From Cerrena zonata (taxonomy: Eukaryota; Basidiomycota; Agaricomycetes; Polyporales; Cerrenaceae), in contig JASBNA010000030.1 of assembly GCA_038087015.1 (NCBI GenBank), forward strand, positions 248,001 through 312,000: a stretch of 64,000 bases of DNA, written 5' to 3'. The position numbers were made by a program, and so were the translations under genes. Positions 58,055 to 64,000 of the stretch are shown in pieces. Under the pieces are notes generated by a model, which worked only from the letters and a program-made list of their open reading frames with translations, made no database searches and was not told where the DNA came from. Numbering within the stretch: position 1 is the first letter of the stretch; every line of letters starts with the position of its first letter.

Positions 58055-61000
58055 CTAGTTACCACTCCGTCCAACTGCCTTGGCAAGAGAGAGATTCGCA
58101 AGCTGGGGTAATGGTTTCTCGGGGTTCTCATTCGTAGGTGCGGGTAAGAAAGCGGCTGCGATCAGCCAAGCCAGGTATTTACCCATAAGTTCATCATCGA
58201 CAGTGCCATTGGTCTGAGTCATGTGAGGAGCCAACAGTTCCCTCATGTTCGCATCATTCAGCTCCGGAGCCTTCGTGCTAGTGGGCAGATCATCAAGGAC
58301 GAAATGAAGCAGCGGAAATAGTGCATTGTCCTGGATTTCCATGACGTGCTTCTCCAGTTGTGTACGCCAGACAAGATATTCTGCACGTTTGGTCGGGAAC
58401 CCATATCTTGCCAAGGACGATAGGAAATCGTTGAACGTTGGACGAGGGTGTGCTGCAACATGCAGGACACTCAAGTGACTCCGATGATCACGGAGAGGCG
58501 CTATAGCGGCCAGAGCGGTTGAACGTGCAACATGATCCACGGGAACCATATTAACAGTGTTGTTGATGTCAGGAACCAACCCGAGCTGGATGCAACCTTT
58601 GACCATTCTCCAGATAAAGTCGTCTGTGTTCGTAACTACAAAACGCCACAAAAACAAACCGTCCATCAGTAAGATATTCATCCGGTTCCCTGCCAAGCGC
58701 CACAAGAGTGCGGAAAGCTCACCTGCAGACTCAGAGTCTCCTACGACATATCCGGGTCGGACAATGTGCCCGCTCAGACCCCGGCGACCCGCCTCGAAGA
58801 GCAGTTTTTCGGAAACCCATTTGCTTTGACCATATCCAGTCTTGAGAGAGGACCTAGCACCCTTCCAGATCGTCGCTCTCTGGGACTCCGCCCGGAGTAT
58901 TCGGATCCCCGGATAATGCGTCAGAAAGTTGAACATAGTAATCGGTATCGATCGCTGATGTGGAAGATACGAAGACGAAGAACTTTGGTTTCCCAGTAGA
59001 TGCCAATTCTACAGCGGTGAGTGTTCCAAGCACGTTAGCTGACCGAAGCTTTTCGTATGGATACACCCAATGAACCTGTACATCGTTGTATACCATCAAA
59101 TGATTAATATCTTCAGGGCAATATATGTTACAAAACTTACCAAAGCGCCATTGTGAATGATAGCGTCTGCCTCTTGAGCGACATTACCCCAAGCGGTCTG
59201 ATCCAGTCCGAAGCGTTCTTGATCCAGATCACCTTTGAGGACTTCTAGTCTACCTGATTCGACCCATTTCTCATCCCAAACACCACGCCCACTCGCACCA
59301 TCTCTCAACCGTTCCAGGGCCTGGTCCGAGTTACGTGCACGAATGAGACAAATGACCTTCTTGACCTTCTCTGTTCGCTGTAGTAGATCCCTGAGGATGA
59401 ACGCGCCTAGGAACCCAGTAGCTCCCGTCAAGAAGACTGTCAGCGGCCTGTCGTGATAGTCTGGGGTAACTGAAGAATATGAATTCTCAAGCTTGGAAAG
59501 AAGTGTTTCATAGTCCTGGCTATAGTCAACTCGAGGAAGCGTAGCTGCGACAGTTTGTCCTGACGCTGTTGCCAGGGTTTCTGCAGGAGTCTTGTCACCA
59601 CTCTTCTCTGCAAACCCTAGATCAGCATTTCTTAGACGATCGACGGCTTCTGCTTGACTACGAATGGTAGGCTTGTCGAAGACTAATCCGAGAGGTGCAT
59701 CCACGACAAATGTCTTACGAATTTCGAAGATGAGACGGGTTGCAAGAATAGAGTGGCCGCCGAGGTCGAAGAAGTTCTCGTCAAGAGGGATGGATGGAGG
59801 TGTGTTTGGAAGGATACGGGACCAGATGGACCGAACAGCGTTTTCCGTGGGATTGCCTGTCGATTGTTTGCCGTCTGCACGAGATGCTTCAGTGACCGCA
59901 AGTTGCGCGGTATCGGGGAAGGGAAGAGCGGGCTTGTCAATCTTCCCATTAGGGTTGAGAGGCATGCGCTTCAGTGGCACGAAAACTGTAAAGAAACTAT
60001 AAATTAAAAGGCTGAAAATGATCGATGAAAAACTGACGAGTAGGGACACTGTAACTCGGCAGTTTCTTCTTGAGATACTCTCGAATATCCTTGATCAACC
60101 TCCTATATTTCCTCATACCGCTGACGACACCCTTATCATCTTCGACATCGCCCAAGTCGCTCGCATACTCATCGAGAGCAGGCCCACTGACAGGTACGAA
60201 GTAACTGACAAGAATCTTCTCTTCGTCCTTATCTCTCCGCACGAGAGTGACATTTTCACGGATGAGGGGGTGTTGGCTGAGCAAAGTATCGATTTCACCC
60301 AACTCGATACGGAATCCACGAATCTTGACTTGGTCGTCCGCACGGCCAGTACATTCGACAATTCCATTCGGCAAGTAGCGACCCAAGTCTCCAGAACGAT
60401 ACATCCTATCTCGAATACCTTTCCAATGACGAGCTTCTGGTCCAGCGAGACCATTAGGGTGGGTGGAGAATGGTGTCTTGACGAGGGGTTGATTCCGATG
60501 CGAACCAGTTAGTCACAAATTTCTGAGCAGTTGCCTCAGGATCCGAGTATCCTTCAGCCAGACCACCGGACCGAACGTAGATTTCTCCCACTTCTCCAAT
60601 AGAACAGAGAATGTTTTTATCGTTGCGGTTCACAACGAGAAGTTGGACGTCAATCATACCCTGGCCCGCGGGCATGATGTCCTTTTGAGTAGCGAGGAAG
60701 GTAGGGTCCTCAGACACACCGGGGAATAAGGAAATAGGAGACGGCACGTTGGGTTTCGGTTGTACCGTACATGTTAATGATATTAACATTGGCGGCAAGG
60801 GATTGGAGACGATGACAGTCACGTTTGGTGAGGACGTCACCAACGAAGAAAGCATTGCGGAGGGCGGGAATTTGAGTGGTAGCCTGGGCGGAAAGGAGTT
60901 GACCCATGGCGGGTGTGAGATGAGTAATGGTGACTTCATTTTCGGCCATCCATTCTGCTAGCCGACCTGGAGTACCAATGTCTTCTGCAGTGGGGACGTA

Positions 61001-62682
61001 TAGCTGAGCACCGAAGAATAATGGTGTGAACACTGAGAGGAGAATATAAGAAATGCATTTCATGATTATGACCAGATGGTGTACTTACTATCACGTTGGA
61101 TGGGATCGTGGGCGATACCACTCAGCATCGTAAACTTAGAGTTCTCGCTCAAACCAAACCGTTCGCCCATCCAGGGGAAGAAGTGTGTTAGACTGTAATG
61201 TCTACCCTTGACGCCCTTAGGAATACCAGTACTTCCACTTGTAAATGACAGAGTTCCAACACTGTCGGGACCTAGGGCTACGTTGGGGTCTGTGTCCGCA
61301 AGGTGTCTGTGTGACTTCAAAACATCGTCGACCTTTTCGTTGGATCCTCCAGCGACGGACCCATCAGAGAGCAATTCAAGGGCAGGGACTTCGACACGAA
61401 TCTTGAGTTCTTCCGAGATGAACTTGCGTACTGTTGGACTAATCGTGCCGGCTCCCTTCAGAACGACAAGGGCACGAGGCTGCGCGACCTGGAGATAGAT
61501 CGTTTGCCGGCTTGGGGGATAAGCAGGATCTATGGAGTAATGTGAGTGTGAGTGACTGAAGACGTATTTGTTGGAGATAAAATACCGATGACTGAAAATG
61601 TTGCGCCAGCCTTCAAGACGGCCATTACGGCGACGACAAGTTCAACACTACGGTGCGCGTAAACCATAACGACTTCTTCCCTCTGTACCCCGTGAGCAAG
61701 AAGGTGGTGAGCTAGAATATTTGAGGCATGACGAATGTGGCTGTAGGTAAATACTTGTTTGCCTTGGGGTTCGCCCGGAGTAAAGGGAAGACATTGGATG
61801 ACACAGGGTCTGTCTGGAGATTGTTGGGCATTTCTACTGAAGACATCGGTAATTGCGCCTTTGAAATCACACCAGTGCAAGTCACCGGTTGGTTCAGGAA
61901 TCGTTTCTCTTTGCTTGGGTGTGAGTAGAGGGACAGTGCCTACAGGGGAGAGGGGATTTGATGCAACCTTGCGAAGGAGGGCAGAAAGCTGATCGACAAT
62001 AAATGAGATACGTGAGGGAGTAAATAGCAGAGCATTGTATAGAATTCGTAATGAGATATGGGGCGCCAGAGAAGCTCGACTAGAGTCATGTTGTCGGCTG
62101 ACAAAGATTGTGAGATCAGAGGTTACGGATGTTGTGCGAAGGAAGTCGCTCTGGGGAGCATCGGTTTCGTCAAAGAAACGAACTCGGAAGAGGGGTTGTG
62201 TAGCTTCTGCGGAATCCGATTTGTCTTTGCCCATAGCACGAACAAGGGATTCGTAAGGAACTGAGTCGGATTCGGCCTCCTCTTCGATATGCTGGACCTT
62301 CCGCACGACGGCCCAGAAGGGATCCGAGGGATCCAACGGTATCCTAAGTACCAAAGGGATTGAGTTCGGTTGAGGATGAAGTACCGATTACTACATCGGT
62401 GTCTCCAGTGTAGCGATGAAGAAGGACAGAGAATGCGGAGAGAAGTAGATGGAACGCAGAGGGCGATTTATTCTCTGACTCATCGTCTTGGTCCTCGTCC
62501 TCGTTTTCGTTGTATAATGCTAGCTTAAGTAGTCCAAGACATGCCTGTTCAGAAAGATCAGTGGTTATTGCAGCTTCGACCTGCTTATTGCCTTGAGGTC
62601 TAGGATAATCAGTAGGAAGGGTTATTGAGGGGACATTTTGAAGTCGAGCTACGACTCGAGCTAGTCGTTCTTCACTCGACAT
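58055..62682 (-). CDS. LYS2: L-2-aminoadipate reductase (LYS2), with four apparent +1 frameshifts
   Basis: Six exons (61586-62682, 61089-61529, 60038-61032, 59141-59985, 58723-59075, 58055-58635), about 1435 residues, the usual length. Lys2 activates, thioesterifies and reduces alpha-aminoadipate in fungal lysine synthesis. Domain order: N-terminal condensation-like part; adenylation domain ([54 protein letters not shown]); carrier domain with the phosphopantetheine Ser in [15 protein letters not shown]; and reductase domain ([46 protein letters not shown]). The frame is lost and must skip one base near 62355, 60722, 60460 and 58865, each in a C/G run or next to one. After correcting these four, all exon phases close, so the gene looks otherwise intact. 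The intron 58636-58722 (87 nt) is a multiple of three without a stop. Confidence 0.93.
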
Positions 62683-63215
62683 GGTGTTGAAGAGAGTTGG
62701 TGGAATAGGACACCTTCGGAATATCGGATTTCACTTTCAATGCAAAACTTGAAGGTAATTCCCGCATGCTAAATTCTATAGCAATGGGCGCTTAGACGTA
62801 TGTCATGACTCGATCAGTGATTACGATATTCATAATGTGGTACAAGGTAGTATAGCGCATCTACCCGACCCAATCGAGGACGATAAACCTATTTTTTTTG
62901 CGCAATAGAACTCCTAGCATTCATGATTGGCTCCTACTGGAAGGCTCGGAAGAGGGGCCAGTGGACGCTTAAGGGGATCGGATAATTGTGAGATTCTCCC
63001 ACGGTATCTTCGTCAGATTACAGCGCTTTCAATACTTGTGTACCTACTAATGTTCACTGGCAAGTAGTACTTTCTTGAACTCCAAGTTGAAGCCGCAGTC
63101 ACTGCCTCTTGATTGCCAAACGACTCGAAGCAGGTTGTCCTCATCCACCATCAAGGTCATACCGTTGGCTAATCAGGATGACCAGCAGGAACTTCAATTC
63201 CACTTTGTCGTAAAC
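62683..63215. promoter_or_regulatory. Divergent promoter LYS2 / right-edge gene
   Basis: 533 bp between two start codons facing away from each other, with an eight-T run at 62892-62899. I saw no clear Gcn4-type TGACTCA site, although ATGACTCG occurs near 62804. Confidence 0.5.
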
Positions 63216-64000
63216 ATGGCGTCCGCCGATGCTCTAAGTGAACTTCTAATCGCTCAACTTCTCGAAGAGGATATGCGCATACTCTCAGATGCTCGAGAAG
63301 CTGAACGGCTTCAGCTAACTCAGTCCCTCGCAGATTCGTCCAGAGCCTCTGGTCGTTTTCCCAAGAAAGTTCACTTGGAGAGTGTGCAAACTGATGAAGA
63401 TATCGCCTTGCATCTATTTGTTGAAGAGGCTCGATTTAACGGGGATGCAGCCTTGGCTCAAGCTTTGCAGCAGTCTGCTGATTCATCTGCGATCGCTGGA
63501 CAACAGTTGGCTCAGAAGCTTGCTGCGGCCGAGAAGAAACTAATGTTGGATGCTGAGTTTGCTAGACTTCTCCAGGAGCGGAACAATGATGACGATGCCA
63601 CTGACACTCATGATATTGACATGCTGGATGCAGATAGGTATGTCCACTATGATGTAACTTTTGATGAGAGCTAATAGGTTATCCATAGCGTCCTCGGTCA
63701 AGCTGTCATCGAACAGATCCTAGTGAGCACTCTGACCTTATATTCTCTTTATAGGACTTAAGTTTTCCTCTTCTCTTAGGCGAGCGATCCGAACGACAAG
63801 GGAAAAGGCAAGGGGTCCGCGAATAATACTGCTGGCGGTTTATTTTCTCTCCGCGACAAGCAAGAAATTTCCGGAAAAGCAACCGAACCAGACGACGACG
63901 ACGACATCAAAGGTGGGACAATATAATAAATGTGCCAACATGCGTCTAACATTTTCCTTTGCTTGATAGTTGATATTTCACAAGCAGCTCCACTTCACCC
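63216..64000 (+). CDS. N-terminal part of a probable RING/RBR-type ubiquitin ligase (cut by window end)
   Basis: Exons 63216-63637, 63689-63722, 63780-63912 and 63970 onwards are in phase; at least 207 residues are visible and the gene runs off the window. The visible part is helical and charged: ADALSELLIAQLLEEDMRIL, AREAERLQLTQSLADSSRAS, TDEDIALHLFVEEARFNGDA and LAQKLAAAEKKLMLDAEFAR. Similar N-termini precede RING or RING-in-between-RING domains in mushroom proteins; I recall this only loosely. No zinc-binding Cys/His block is inside the window, so the ligase call rests on that resemblance. An Asp run (DDDDD) is at the end of exon 3. Confidence 0.6.

Noticed and set aside
1..64000. CRISPR arrays, bacterial operons, phage or secondary-metabolite cluster
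   Set aside because: No spaced direct-repeat arrays; genes are intron-rich nuclear fungal genes; the single P450 and the LYS2 adenylation enzyme are not accompanied by other pathway genes.

Overview
The window is nuclear DNA from a basidiomycete fungus, most likely a mushroom-forming agaricomycete. About twenty protein genes are cut by many short GT-AG introns (mostly 50-65 nt), very small exons are common, intergenic gaps are short, and families typical of that class are present: DUF6533 membrane proteins, an F-box protein with a diverged C-terminus, a class-E P450, a WOPR regulator and free-standing WD40 proteins. Exon models were built by hand from splice signals, reading phase and recognisable protein families. 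Nearly all close to an exact multiple of three, which is good internal support.

Layout. 0.85-1.36 kb: small secreted Cys-containing protein (-). 2.5-7.5 kb: ENP2/NOL10 nucleolar protein (-) and ERV29/SURF4 cargo receptor (-). 8.3-10.5 kb: MutY-type adenine DNA glycosylase (+). 12.0-13.5 kb: WOPR (Gti1/Pac2) regulator (-) behind a 2.5 kb gene-free upstream region. 16.0-19.0 kb: DNAJC11-like J protein (-). 19.6-21.7 kb: DUF155/RMD1-like protein (+). 21.9-26.1 kb: exocyst subunit SEC5 (-), head to head with 26.3-27.7 kb fatty acid 2-hydroxylase SCS7 (+). 28.7-30.2 kb: WD40 protein (+). 30.7-33.3 kb: cytochrome P450 (-). 35.8 kb: intron-containing tRNA-Leu(AAG). 36.3-38.6 kb: CTP synthase (+). 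39.1-41.6 kb: DEAD-box helicase with a likely mitochondrial presequence (-). 42.0-44.1 kb: F-box protein (-). 44.9-46.7 kb: KHDC4-like KH-domain protein (+). 47.9-49.5 kb: 3-beta-HSD-like dehydrogenase (+). 50.4-52.0 kb: zinc alcohol/polyol dehydrogenase (+). 52.4-57.0 kb: two tandem DUF6533 membrane proteins (-). 58.1-62.7 kb: LYS2 alpha-aminoadipate reductase (-). 63.2 kb to the end: N-terminal part of a probable ubiquitin-ligase-type protein (+, cut by the window edge).

Most genes are housekeeping: ribosome biogenesis, ER export, exocytosis, sphingolipid hydroxylation, CTP and lysine synthesis, base-excision repair, mitochondrial RNA and membrane organisation. I see no biosynthetic cluster, CRISPR array, or intact transposon.

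The most unusual signals are: (1) LYS2 reads correctly only if one base is skipped at four separate C/G-run sites, and SEC5 and one DUF6533 gene each have one similar site; (2) the P450 needs a 3-nt exon followed by two 14-nt exons to build its heme-binding region, and other microexons (8, 9, 12 and 14 nt) occur elsewhere; (3) two introns of almost 600 nt, in SEC5 and DNAJC11, one of them full of diverged repeats and a perfect hairpin; (4) a tandem DUF6533 pair that differs by three intron positions.
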